A stretch of 64,000 bases of DNA from Microbacterium natoriense (GTDB lineage: Bacteria > Actinomycetota > Actinomycetes > Actinomycetales > Microbacteriaceae): NCBI RefSeq assembly GCF_030816295.1, contig NZ_JAUSXV010000001.1, positions 744,001 through 808,000 on the forward strand. Direction: 5' to 3'. This document shows positions 17,255 to 26,349 of this stretch, piece by piece. The translations under genes were made by a program, and so were the position numbers. A model generated the notes under the pieces. That model saw only the letters and a program-made list of their open reading frames with translations, was not told the DNA's origin and searched no databases. Position 1 is the first letter of the stretch. The number at the start of each line of letters is the position of its first letter.

Positions 17255-20200
17255 GTGCACGACAACAGGCTCATCACCGAGGCTCGCCTCGAGCGATTCG
17301 TCGCGGAGTTCCTCACTCCCGCGCTGTACCGCCGGGTGAGCCCGCTGCAGGTGTCGACCTGGGAGGTCCCGGGCGAGCCCGTACCCGCCGCCGAGGCGCT
17401 CGCCGCCTCCTACGCACCTGTCGTCGTGCCCCATCAATGGGGGCGCCCATGGTCGACTGTCTGGTTCCGTGGCGTCGGCGCAGTCCCCGCCGATTGGTTC
17501 GACGAGCAGGGCCGCCTCCCCGCTGCGACCAGGATCGAAGTGGTCGTGGACCTCGGATTCTTCGGCGATCGCCCCGGCTTCCAGGCTGAAGGCCTCGGCT
17601 ATCTGCCCGACGGGACGATCCTCAAGGCCGTCTCCCCTCGCGCCGCCTACCTGCCGTGGACCGGCGCTGCCGGCAGCGAGGTGGACGTGTTCGTCGAGGC
17701 CGCAGCGAACCCTGACGTCGCCGGCGACTACGACTTCCTGCCGACGCCGTTCGGCTCCCGCGACACCGCTCCGGACGCCCCGCTCTACACGCTGCGCGAG
17801 TTCGCGGTGGGCCTGCTCGACGAGACCGTGTGGGCGCTCACCCGTGACGTCTGGACGCTCGACGGCCTGATGCGCGAGCTCAGCCCGGAGAACCCCCGTC
17901 GCCACCGCATCCTGCGTGCTCTGGAGCGCATGATGGACATCGCCGACCCGGCCGACATCGCGGGCACGGCGGATGCGGCGCGAGCCGCGCTCGCCGAGGT
18001 GCTGGCCAGCCCTGCGCACGCCTCGAGCCATGACATCGTCGCGATCGGGCATGCGCACATCGACTCCGCCTGGCTGTGGCCGTTCCGCGAGACGATCCGC
18101 AAGTGCGCGCGTACGTTCTCGAACGTCGTGGCGCTGATGGACGAGCACCCCGAGTTCCGCTTCGCGTGCTCGTCGGCGCAGCAGCTGGCATGGATCAAGG
18201 AGCACTACCCCGCGCTCTTCGGCCGCATCAAGGAGAAGGTCGCCACCGGGCAGTTCATCCCGGTCGGCGGAATGTGGGTCGAGCCCGACATCAACATGCC
18301 GGGTGGTGAGGCGATGGCGCGGCAGTTCGTGGCGGGCAAGCGCTTCTTCCTGGAGGAGTTCGGCGTCGACACCCAGGAGGTCTGGGTGCCCGACACCTTC
18401 GGCTACTCCGCAGCCCTCCCGCAGATCATCGCGGCGAGCGGATCGAAGTGGTTCGTCACCCAGAAGATCTCCTGGAACCAGACCAATCAGATGCCGCACC
18501 ACACCTTCCTGTGGGAGGGAATCGACGGCACCCGCATCCTCACCCACTTCCCCTCGGCCGACACCTACATCTCCGAGCTCTCGGGTGCGGAGGTCGCTCA
18601 CGCCGAACGCAGCTTCCGTGAGGCGGGTTCGTCGACGGTGTCGCTCATCCCCTTCGGCTGGGGCGACGGCGGTGGCGGCCCGACCCGCGAGATGATCGCC
18701 GCAGCGGCGCGACTGCGGTCGCTGGAGGGCTCGCCTACGGTCACGATCGACTCGCCGCAGAGGTTCTTCGAACGCGTGGAGGCGGAGTACCCGGATCCGC
18801 CCGTGTGGTCGGGCGAGCTGTATCTCGAACTGCACCGAGGCTCGCTCACCTCGCAACACCAGACCAAGCAGGGCAACCGTCGCAGCGAGCACCTGCTGCG
18901 CGAGGCGGAACTGTGGGCCGCGACCGCGGCGATCCGCGAAGGCGTCGAGTACCCCTATGCCGAGCTGGATAACAGCTGGCACACGGTGCTGCTGAACCAG
19001 TTCCACGATGTGCTCCCCGGATGCTCGATCGCCTGGGTCTACCAGGACGTCGAGCGCATGTACGCCGAGGTCGCCGACAGCGCGGAACGGATCATCGCAG
19101 AATCCGTGGCCGCGTTGGTCGGAGACGGTGAGCGGATGCTGACGCTCAACCCCCGTCCGCAGAGCGACCACGGCGTCGCCGCGCTGGGCATCGCGGCTGC
19201 GGACGCGACGTCGCCGACGCCCACTGTGCAGGAGGAGAACGGGACGTTCATCCTCGACAACGGCGTCGTGCGCGCGGTGATCGATGAGCGCGGCCTGCTC
19301 GTATCTCTCGTGGATGCCGCCTCTGGACGCGAGTCGATCGCCCCCGGCGCTGCGGGGAACCTCCTCCAGCTCTTCCGCGACATCCCCAACAAGTGGGACG
19401 CCTGGGATATCGACGAGCACTACCGTCGCTCAGGCGTCGACCTCGATCAGGTCGAGTCGATCCATGCAGCGCACGAAGACGATGGCGTCGCCGTCGTGGT
19501 CGAGCGGGTGTTCGGCGACTCCCGTCTGGTCGAGACGCTGCGGCTCCGTTCGGGTGCCGCGAGCCTCGAACTCGACTTCGACATCGATTGGCGGGAGAGG
19601 CGGCAGCTACTCAAGCTCGCCTTCCCGCTGGACGTGCACGCCGACCGGTCAGCCGCAGAGACGCAGTTCGGGCACGTGTTCCGCCCGACGCACACGAACA
19701 CGTCATGGGATGCCGCTCGCTTCGAGATCAGCGCCCACAGATGGATCCACGTCGCTGAGCCCGGGTACGGCGTCGCGATCGCGAACGAGTCCACCTACGG
19801 CCACGACGTCTCGCGCGCCACCAGGGCCGACGGGGGCAGCACGACCACCGTGCGCCTGTCTCTGCTGCGCGCGCCCGTGTTCCCCGACCCCGAGGCCGAC
19901 CTCGGCCGCCACCACCTGCAGGTCGCGATCCGTCCCGGTGCCGGCATCCGCGAGGCCGTCGACGAGGGGTACCGCCAGAATCTGCCGGTGCGCACCGCTT
20001 TCGGAACGCGCGATGTCGCCCCGCTGGTCCGCGTCTCGCACCCCGCTGTGCGCGTCGAATCGGTGAAGCTCGCCGAGGACCGCAGCGGCGACCTCATCGT
20101 CCGTCTGTACGAATCAGAGGGCACCAGGGCCACCACAGACATCGCGTTCGACGTCGCCGGGATCGGCAGCATCCGTACCGTCGACCTGCTCGAAAGAGAT

Positions 20201-20311
20201 GTCCAACCGCCCGTCGGATCGACCTTCACAGCCTCTGGAGCGTGCATCACCCTGCGCCCGTTCCAGCTCCTCACCCTGCGACTTCCGAGGGAGGTGCCGC
20301 AGGAGCAGTGA
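17255..20311 (+). CDS. Alpha-mannosidase, GH38
   Basis: A 1018-residue intracellular retaining alpha-mannosidase of the bacterial/yeast vacuolar type. An N-terminal beta domain (1 to about 250) is followed by the catalytic domain with zinc ligands in G-H-A-H-I-D-S-A-W-L-W-P (His266, Asp270), nucleophile Asp380 in V-P-D-T-F-G-Y-S, and the ELHRGSLTSQ segment. The helical middle domain and C-terminal beta-sandwich with W-D-A-W-D follow. The enzyme trims alpha-linked mannose from imported oligosaccharides. GTG 17255 has GAGGG six bases upstream. The SBP gene follows 89 bases later. Length is normal and all key residues are present. Confidence 0.95.
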   Translation: MHDNRLITEARLERFVAEFLTPALYRRVSPLQVSTWEVPGEPVPAAEALAASYAPVVVPHQWGRPWSTVWFRGVGAVPADWFDEQGRLPAATRIEVVVDLGFFGDRPGFQAEGLGYLPDGTILKAVSPRAAYLPWTGAAGSEVDVFVEAAANPDVAGDYDFLPTPFGSRDTAPDAPLYTLREFAVGLLDETVWALTRDVWTLDGLMRELSPENPRRHRILRALERMMDIADPADIAGTADAARAALAEVLASPAHASSHDIVAIGHAHIDSAWLWPFRETIRKCARTFSNVVALMDEHPEFRFACSSAQQLAWIKEHYPALFGRIKEKVATGQFIPVGGMWVEPDINMPGGEAMARQFVAGKRFFLEEFGVDTQEVWVPDTFGYSAALPQIIAASGSKWFVTQKISWNQTNQMPHHTFLWEGIDGTRILTHFPSADTYISELSGAEVAHAERSFREAGSSTVSLIPFGWGDGGGGPTREMIAAAARLRSLEGSPTVTIDSPQRFFERVEAEYPDPPVWSGELYLELHRGSLTSQHQTKQGNRRSEHLLREAELWAATAAIREGVEYPYAELDNSWHTVLLNQFHDVLPGCSIAWVYQDVERMYAEVADSAERIIAESVAALVGDGERMLTLNPRPQSDHGVAALGIAAADATSPTPTVQEENGTFILDNGVVRAVIDERGLLVSLVDAASGRESIAPGAAGNLLQLFRDIPNKWDAWDIDEHYRRSGVDLDQVESIHAAHEDDGVAVVVERVFGDSRLVETLRLRSGAASLELDFDIDWRERRQLLKLAFPLDVHADRSAAETQFGHVFRPTHTNTSWDAARFEISAHRWIHVAEPGYGVAIANESTYGHDVSRATRADGGSTTTVRLSLLRAPVFPDPEADLGRHHLQVAIRPGAGIREAVDEGYRQNLPVRTAFGTRDVAPLVRVSHPAVRVESVKLAEDRSGDLIVRLYESEGTRATTDIAFDVAGIGSIRTVDLLERDVQPPVGSTFTASGACITLRPFQLLTLRLPREVPQEQ

Positions 20312-20400
20312 GAGCCGCGGGGTGCCTTAGGCTGGCACGTCGCGGAGAACCAAGAGATGTACCACCCGGGCGCACAGCCCACTACGAAGGAGTAGCAGTC

Positions 20401-21780
20401 ATGCAGGTACGTAAGAAGCGTGCTCTCGGCTTCGCCGCCGCAGTCGCAGTCGTCGGTGTCACCCTTGCCGGATGCTCCGGCGCGACGACGCCGGAAGACA
20501 CTGCGGCAGCAGTCGATCCCGACGCCGAGGTCACGATCACCGTCGGCGAGATGCCGACCGCCGATCAGGCCGCGTCGCTGGATACGTTCAACGAGCGGGT
20601 CAAGGATTTCGAGAAGCTCTACCCGAACATCACGGTCAAGGGCGAAGAGACCCGCTACGACCCGTCGAGCTTCAACGCGCTGCTCGTCGGCGGGACCGCG
20701 CCGACGACCTTGGCGATTCCGTTCACCGACATGCAGGCGCTGATCGAGCGCGGCCAGGCAGCGGACATCACCGACTACACCTCCGACAGCAAGGTGCTGT
20801 CGGAGCTCAACCCCGAACTGGCGAGCGCCGTCACCGCGGACGACCGCCAGTACGGCATCGTTCGCCAGGCGTACAGCATGGCGTTGACTTACAACCGTGC
20901 CCTCTACGAGGAGGCAGGTCTCGACCCGGACAGCCCGCCGGCCGACTGGGAAGGCGTTCTGGAGAACGCGAAGATCATCACCGAGAAGACGGGCAAGACA
21001 GGGTTCATCATCCCGACCACCGAGAACACCGGCGGCTGGCTGCTCACCACGATGTCGTACTCGAACGGCTCGCTCGTGCAGGAGGTCGACGGCGACAAGG
21101 TCAAGGTGACCATCGACACCGACGGAATGAAGAAGTCGCTGCAGCTTCTGCACGATGTGCGCTGGGACGCTGGCGCTGCCGGCGCGAACTTCCTGCTCAG
21201 CGGCGACGACATCCGCAACGAGTTCGCCGGCGGAAGCGTCGGACAGACGATCAACGGCTCGCTGTACGCCGATCTGGTCGTCAACCGCGGCATGTCGGGC
21301 GAGGACATCGGCATCGCCCCGATGCCCCAGGGTGCGAAGGGCCTGGGCGCCCTGGGCGGCGGCGCGATTCAGTGGTTCAACCCGAAGGCGACCGCGAACG
21401 AGATCGCCGCCGCGCTGAAGTGGACCGAGTTCTATTGGTTGAACAAGTACGTCGACGAGGACGCTGCGGTCACGCTGTTCTCAGCCCAGGCCGCCGACGG
21501 CAAACCGGTCGGCGCCCCCGAGGTTCCGATCGTGAGCGCAGAGGCATACGAGAAGTTCCTCGGATGGATCGACGAGTACATCAACGTCGATCGCAGCAAC
21601 TACGAGGCGTATCTGACCTCCGACCTGCCGATCGTCGCCGAACCGTCGATCAAGGCGCAGGAGACCTACGCCGCGCTCGACCCGATCGTGCAGGCGGTCT
21701 TGACCGATGAGAACGCCGACATCGACAAGCTGCTCGCCGACGCGCAGACCGCCGTTCAGGCGCTCGTCGACGCCGGCTGA
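20401..21780 (+). CDS. Sugar ABC transporter solute-binding lipoprotein
   Basis: A 459-residue cluster-B/family 1 binding protein. The signal peptide ends in the lipobox L-A-G-C-S near residue 24. The body has the usual F-N-E-R-V-K-D-F-E-K-L-Y-P-N-I-T-V segment, RQAYSMALTYNRALYEEAGLD and the hinge-region FAGGSVGQTINGS. It should capture oligosaccharides released outside the cell and deliver them to the two downstream permeases. GAAGGAG lies eight bases before ATG 20401. A weak TTAGGCT box near 20328 may give it an extra promoter in addition to read-through from GH38. Confidence 0.93.
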   Translation: MQVRKKRALGFAAAVAVVGVTLAGCSGATTPEDTAAAVDPDAEVTITVGEMPTADQAASLDTFNERVKDFEKLYPNITVKGEETRYDPSSFNALLVGGTAPTTLAIPFTDMQALIERGQAADITDYTSDSKVLSELNPELASAVTADDRQYGIVRQAYSMALTYNRALYEEAGLDPDSPPADWEGVLENAKIITEKTGKTGFIIPTTENTGGWLLTTMSYSNGSLVQEVDGDKVKVTIDTDGMKKSLQLLHDVRWDAGAAGANFLLSGDDIRNEFAGGSVGQTINGSLYADLVVNRGMSGEDIGIAPMPQGAKGLGALGGGAIQWFNPKATANEIAAALKWTEFYWLNKYVDEDAAVTLFSAQAADGKPVGAPEVPIVSAEAYEKFLGWIDEYINVDRSNYEAYLTSDLPIVAEPSIKAQETYAALDPIVQAVLTDENADIDKLLADAQTAVQALVDAG

Positions 21781-21785
21781 AATCC

Positions 21786-21823
21786 TCCGGTGCGGAGGGG
21801 CACGTTCGCCCCTCCGCACCGGA
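21786..21823 (+). terminator. 15-bp hairpin between SBP and first permease
   Basis: Arms 21786-21800 and 21809-21823 are perfectly complementary with an eight-base loop and no T-run. Such a hairpin usually stabilises the SBP message or causes partial termination, so more binding protein is made than permease. Confidence 0.75.
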
Positions 21824-21851
21824 CCCACTTCCTTCCGAGAGGATCGTCCGC

Positions 21852-22787
21852 ATGACTGAAGTGCCGACCGCCGCTCAGCGCCGGCGAACCCGCCCGCTGG
21901 GCTCCCGAGTGGCATCGTGGGTACGCGGAGGCGGCATCACGACGTTCCTGTTCTTCGTGCCTCTGCTGTTCACCTTCGGCTACTTCGCCTGGTGGCCGAT
22001 CCTGCGCAGCCTCGTGATGGCACTGCAGAAGACGAACCTCGTGACAGAGCCCACCTGGGTCGGTCTGAACAACTTCGAACGGGTGCTCGCCGACCCTCTC
22101 CTCGGCACGGCGGTGCTCAACACCATCTGGTTCGCGACGCTGGCACTGCTCATCGGCTTCCCGGTGCCGATTCTGCTCGCCACGTTCATGGCCGAACTCC
22201 GGCGCACACGACAGGTCGCCAGCGTGCTCGTCTATCTTCCGGTGATCATCCCGCCGGTGGTGTCTGTGCTGCTGTGGAAGCAGTTCTACGATCCGTCACC
22301 GGACGGTCTTTTCAACGCGATCTTCGGCATCTTCGGTGCAGGTCCCTTACCCTGGCTGCAGAACGGCGACAGCGCCATGCCGTCGATCGTGCTCCAGGCC
22401 ACGTGGGCCGGATTCGGTCAGTCGACGATCATCTATCTCGCGGCGCTCATGTCGATCCAGTCGGAGCTCTATGAGGCGGCCGAGATGGACGGGGCGAAGG
22501 TGCTCCGCCGTTTCTGGCACATCACTCTTCCTCAGATGCGCAGCATCATGCTGCTCATGCTGCTGCTTCAGATCATCGGCACCATGCAAGTTTTCACCGA
22601 ACCGTTCGTGATGACAGGCGGTGGCCCGGTGAACCGCACGACTACCGTGCTGATGCTCATCTACAACTACGCGTTCCTGCAGGGAGACTACGGCAAGGCG
22701 ACGGCGCTGAGTCTTCTGCTCGCGGTCGTTCTCACAGCGGTGTCTGCGATCTATCTGCGTCTTACCCGGAGCTGGAGCAAGTCATGA
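21852..22787 (+). CDS. Carbohydrate ABC transporter permease, MalF/UgpA type
   Basis: A 311-residue inner-membrane subunit with six predicted helices. The cytosolic EAA loop that docks the ATPase is E-A-A-E-M-D-G-A-K-V-L-R-R-F-W-H near residue 213. The FTEPFVMTGGGP segment after helix 5 is typical of CUT1 importers. It pairs with the next gene, whose start overlaps its stop (ATGA), showing translational coupling. GAGAGGA precedes ATG 21852. No ATP-binding subunit is encoded nearby; in Actinobacteria a shared MsiK-like ATPase often serves such systems. Confidence 0.94.
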   Translation: MTEVPTAAQRRRTRPLGSRVASWVRGGGITTFLFFVPLLFTFGYFAWWPILRSLVMALQKTNLVTEPTWVGLNNFERVLADPLLGTAVLNTIWFATLALLIGFPVPILLATFMAELRRTRQVASVLVYLPVIIPPVVSVLLWKQFYDPSPDGLFNAIFGIFGAGPLPWLQNGDSAMPSIVLQATWAGFGQSTIIYLAALMSIQSELYEAAEMDGAKVLRRFWHITLPQMRSIMLLMLLLQIIGTMQVFTEPFVMTGGGPVNRTTTVLMLIYNYAFLQGDYGKATALSLLLAVVLTAVSAIYLRLTRSWSKS

Positions 22788-23782
22788 CCCGCATACTCCC
22801 CGCCTCCCTAGACGAGGCTGCTCCCACCACCGAGGCAGTCGTCACAGGACGGAAAACCGATCACACCGTGAACCCGCGACGCCGACGCCGCAAGGAGCCG
22901 GATCAGCAGGACCGCACCAACATCTCCGATCTCGACCGCAGAAACCGCAGGGTGCGCATCGGGCTCGGCATCCTCAATGTGGTGCTGATCGGGGTGCTGA
23001 TCATCATCTCCGCCGGCCCGCTGCTGTGGCTGGCGAAGGCGGCGCTGTCGACATCGCAGGACATCCTGCGGGAGCCGTTCGGCTGGTGGCCGAGCGGCAT
23101 CCAGTGGGCGAACCTCGTCGACGCCTGGTTCAAGGTCGATGTCGGTCGCTATCTGATCAACACGGTATGGATCGCATTGGGCACCTGGTTCTTCGGGATG
23201 CTGGTTGCTCTCACCGGCGCCTACGGCCTATCTGTTCTGAAGCCGAAGTACGCAAAGATCGTCAACGGCGCCGTGCTTGCGACCTTGTTCATTCCCGGCA
23301 TCGTCTCGCTCATCGCGCAGTACGTGACCGTGCTCGACATGCCGTTGCTGCACTGGAACCTCATCAACACGTTCTGGGCGGTGTGGCTGCCGTCGGCGGC
23401 GAACGCGTTCAACGTGCTGTTGGTGTCGCGCTTCTTCGACAGTCTGCCGAAAGACGTGTTCGAGGCCGCGAAGATCGACGGCGCCGGTCCGATCCAGATC
23501 TTCTGGCGGATCGTGCTGCCCATGTCGAAGCCGATCATCGGGGTGACGTCGTTGATAACGATCATCGGCGCATGGAAGGAGTTCCTCTGGCCGCTCCTGG
23601 TGCTCCCCAGCCCGGCGTTGCAGCCCCTTTCGGTAGGCCTCTACAAGATCACCGCCAGTGCCGAGATGAGTCTGCTCATGGCAGGAATGTTCATCTCGGT
23701 GATCCTGCCGGTGGTGCTGTTCCTCATCTTCCAGAAGCAATTCCTCAAGAGCGCCGGCCAGGCCGGCGCGATCAAGGGCTGA
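22784..23782 (+). CDS. Carbohydrate ABC transporter permease, MalG/UgpE type
   Basis: A 332-residue partner permease. It has an unusually long, charged cytosolic N-terminus of about 60 residues (with RRRRRK and many Asp/Arg) before the first membrane helix, where MalG-type proteins usually have 10-20. Six helices follow. The EAA loop is F-E-A-A-K-I-D-G-A-G-P-I-Q-I-F-W near residue 226, and the sequence ends with the usual A-I-K-G tail. Start ATG 22784 overlaps the previous stop by four bases. The second FAD oxidoreductase follows 63 bases later, apparently in the same operon. Confidence 0.94.
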   Translation: MTRILPASLDEAAPTTEAVVTGRKTDHTVNPRRRRRKEPDQQDRTNISDLDRRNRRVRIGLGILNVVLIGVLIIISAGPLLWLAKAALSTSQDILREPFGWWPSGIQWANLVDAWFKVDVGRYLINTVWIALGTWFFGMLVALTGAYGLSVLKPKYAKIVNGAVLATLFIPGIVSLIAQYVTVLDMPLLHWNLINTFWAVWLPSAANAFNVLLVSRFFDSLPKDVFEAAKIDGAGPIQIFWRIVLPMSKPIIGVTSLITIIGAWKEFLWPLLVLPSPALQPLSVGLYKITASAEMSLLMAGMFISVILPVVLFLIFQKQFLKSAGQAGAIKG

Positions 23783-23845
23783 GCGTGGGCAACTGCTCCG
23801 CTGCTCGATGAACCCCGAAGTTTCGATCCGGCAGGAGATCCACTG

Positions 23846-25150
23846 ATGACGAACCGACCTTCAGCGACCCGCAGCGCGGGAGCCGACACGAATGACATCG
23901 ACGTACTCGTGGTCGGCGGCGGGCCGGCAGGCACAGTGGCCGCCATCCAGGCGGCCCGCGCAGGGGCGCGCACGATGCTCATCGAGAAGAACGGTTCGCT
24001 GGGCGGCACGACGACCGTCGCCGGGATCAACTTCCCCGGTCTTTTTCATGCGTGGGGCGAACAGGTCATCGCCGGTATCGGCTGGGAGCTGGTCAGCGAG
24101 ACCGTGCGGCTCGCTGGCGAGCAGCTGCCCGACTTCACTCGAGTGGACCTGCCGCACTGGCGTCTTCAGATCCGGGTGAATGTTCCGTTGTACTCGGCGA
24201 TCCTCAGCGAGGCGGTGGATGCTGCGGGAGTCGATCTGCGGCTGCATACGATGCTCGCCGAGCTTTCCTGGTCAGGGACGCACTGGGACGCCACCATCTG
24301 CGGCAAGGACGGTCTGGAGCGACTTCGGGCCGCTCGCATCGTCGACTGCTCGGGTGATGCCGATGCCACTGGTCTTGCCGGGCTCGCGAGGCATCGCAAT
24401 GACGCCCGCCAGCCGGGTACGCTCGCGGTGCTGTTCGGCGGCTACTATCCTGACGCACTCGACTATCGAGCACTCGACGACATCTACGATCGGGCGCTCG
24501 CGGATGGCCTCATCCGCGCTGCCGACTTCGGCTCATCGGGCCACGTGCTCGAACCCTTCCTGCGCAAGCACGGCGAGAATGCGATCCACCTTCCCGGCAT
24601 CGACGGCTCGACGAGCGCCGGGCGCACCCGGGCCGAGATCGATGCCCGCGCCGCGCTCCTTCGCATATACCGTTTCCTGAAGCCGCTCCCCGGGCTTGAG
24701 GGCTTGACTGTGACATACGGTGCGGTCGAGGCCGGCGTGCGCGAGTCGATGACGATCGACGGGATTCACCGGCTCTCCGGCGCCGAGTATCTCAGCGGCA
24801 AGGTCTGGGAGGACGCCGTCTGCTACAGCTACTATCCGATCGACATCCATCGTCCTGACGGCGACGGCATCGCGAAGACCTACCTGGAGCAAGGGCGGGT
24901 GGCTACGATCCCGCTCTCCGCCATGGTGCCGCGCGAGAATCGGCACATCGTCGTTGCCGGCCGATGCATCGCGGGTGATCAGGAGGCCAATTCGGCGTAC
25001 CGCGTGCAGGCGACCGCGATGGCGACCGGCCAGGCCGCGGGCGCCGCGGCGGCTCTGGCCGCACGGCTCGATGTCGCAGTCGACGAGGTGCCGCTCGAAT
25101 CGCTGCGCGGCCTCCTCCGCGAGCACGGGGCGATCGTTCCGGTGGTCTGA
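23846..25150 (+). CDS. FAD-dependent oxidoreductase (second paralogue)
   Basis: A 434-residue cytosolic protein of the FAD_oxidored group. The Rossmann motif VLVVGGGPAGTVAAIQAARAG starts at about residue 17, followed by E-K-N-G-S-L-G-G-T-T-T. The C-terminal FAD loop reads V-A-G-R-C-I-A-G-D-Q-E-A-N-S-A-Y-R-V and G-Q-A-A-G-A-A-A-A-L-A. It has no extra domain, unlike the first paralogue. AGGAG lies eight bases before ATG 23846. Being last in an importer operon suggests it acts on an imported sugar. It converges on the Gfo/Idh/MocA gene. Confidence 0.86.
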   Translation: MTNRPSATRSAGADTNDIDVLVVGGGPAGTVAAIQAARAGARTMLIEKNGSLGGTTTVAGINFPGLFHAWGEQVIAGIGWELVSETVRLAGEQLPDFTRVDLPHWRLQIRVNVPLYSAILSEAVDAAGVDLRLHTMLAELSWSGTHWDATICGKDGLERLRAARIVDCSGDADATGLAGLARHRNDARQPGTLAVLFGGYYPDALDYRALDDIYDRALADGLIRAADFGSSGHVLEPFLRKHGENAIHLPGIDGSTSAGRTRAEIDARAALLRIYRFLKPLPGLEGLTVTYGAVEAGVRESMTIDGIHRLSGAEYLSGKVWEDAVCYSYYPIDIHRPDGDGIAKTYLEQGRVATIPLSAMVPRENRHIVVAGRCIAGDQEANSAYRVQATAMATGQAAGAAAALAARLDVAVDEVPLESLRGLLREHGAIVPVV

Positions 25151-25256
25151 CGGACGAGATGCCCACCACCGAGTCGGCGTGCGGAGCGACGGCGGCGTCG
25201 GCGTGCGACCGGAGCCAGCCGGCACAGCTGGCCGCGCAGCGCCTCTGCGGATCCGG

Positions 25257-26348
25257 TCAGAAGCTGATGCCGCCGTTCAACGCGGCATAGAAGGGGTCCC
25301 CGTCGCCGATGCTCCCGCGCCGGATGATCTGCCCCGTCAGTGCGGACTTGTACAGGGCCGTCACGAGTTCGAGCGCCTTCCGTCCGTCGTCGCCACTCGC
25401 CTGCGGACGTCGACCTGCCAGGACGTCCGCCACCAGCGTCCGCAGTTGGGGAGTGTGCGTGCTCCGTTCGTTCGGAAGCCCGTTCCGCCACGTGGCCGCC
25501 TCGGTCTCCGGAACGCCGGGGGCCGGTGTGTACCGCCAGTCGTCGTTGTCGTAGCCGTAGAGGTGAGTGAGCTCGACTGTCGCCTTCTCGGCATCGATAC
25601 GGAGGTGGCTCTCTTGAGCAGGCGAGACAGCGCTGTTGGCGATCGTCACGAGCGTGCCGTCGGCGAAGCGCACCCAGGCGGTCGCGACGTCGTCGGTCTC
25701 GATGTCCCGTGAGCGTCGGGCGATCTGTGCCGAGATCTGCTCCCAGTCGCCGAGCAGCGTGAGCAGGAGGTCGATCTGGTGGATGCCGAGCGCCATGATC
25801 GGTCCACCGTCGCCGGAGAAGCTGCCTCGCCACGGCGCCGCGAAGTAGTCCTCGTCGCGGAACCAGGTGGTCTGGCAGTGCGCGATCAGCGGGCGGCCGA
25901 GGGCACCCGACGTGAGCAGGGTGCGGGCGTGTTCAGCACCGGAGCCATAGCGCTGCTGGAACACGATCGGCGCCCACGGACCTCCGTCGCGCTCTCCCGC
26001 CGTCATCGCGTCATAGTCGGCGAGACTCAGCGCCGGGGGCTTCTCGCACCAGACGGTCACGCCGGCGTCGAGGCAGGCCATGACCTGGTCACGGTGCAAC
26101 GACGGCGGGGTGCAGAGGATCACGAGGTCGGGATGCCGGGCGAGGGCGTCATCGAGAGACGAGGTGCGGTGGGGAACGCCCCATTTCTCTGCGAAGGCGG
26201 TACGGCGGTCATCGTCGATCTCGACCACCGTGTCGACGACGATGAGCTCGTCGCCGATCTCCCGTATCGATGGCATGTGCACAGCATCGGCGATGCCGCC
26301 GGCGCCGACGAGCACAGTGCGAAGCGGTGCGGCAGGCGAAGGGGACAA
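25257..26348 (-). CDS. Gfo/Idh/MocA-family NAD(P)-dependent sugar dehydrogenase
   Basis: A 363-residue enzyme. The N-terminal Rossmann fold has V-L-V-G-A-G-G-I-A at residues 12-20. The family E-K-P motif is W-C-E-K-P-P near residue 100, and the substrate domain has the G-I-H-Q-I-D-L-L segment with the expected His. The family oxidises or reduces hydroxyls of sugars, inositols or biliverdin. The start is TTG 26348, one base after the alpha-galactosidase stop, with GAGG five bases upstream, so it is translationally coupled. It is last of five genes in the minus-strand operon. It could work with the FAD enzymes in a keto-sugar route. Confidence 0.88.
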   Translation of the reverse strand: MSPSPAAPLRTVLVGAGGIADAVHMPSIREIGDELIVVDTVVEIDDDRRTAFAEKWGVPHRTSSLDDALARHPDLVILCTPPSLHRDQVMACLDAGVTVWCEKPPALSLADYDAMTAGERDGGPWAPIVFQQRYGSGAEHARTLLTSGALGRPLIAHCQTTWFRDEDYFAAPWRGSFSGDGGPIMALGIHQIDLLLTLLGDWEQISAQIARRSRDIETDDVATAWVRFADGTLVTIANSAVSPAQESHLRIDAEKATVELTHLYGYDNDDWRYTPAPGVPETEAATWRNGLPNERSTHTPQLRTLVADVLAGRRPQASGDDGRKALELVTALYKSALTGQIIRRGSIGDGDPFYAALNGGISF

Positions 26349-26349
26349 G

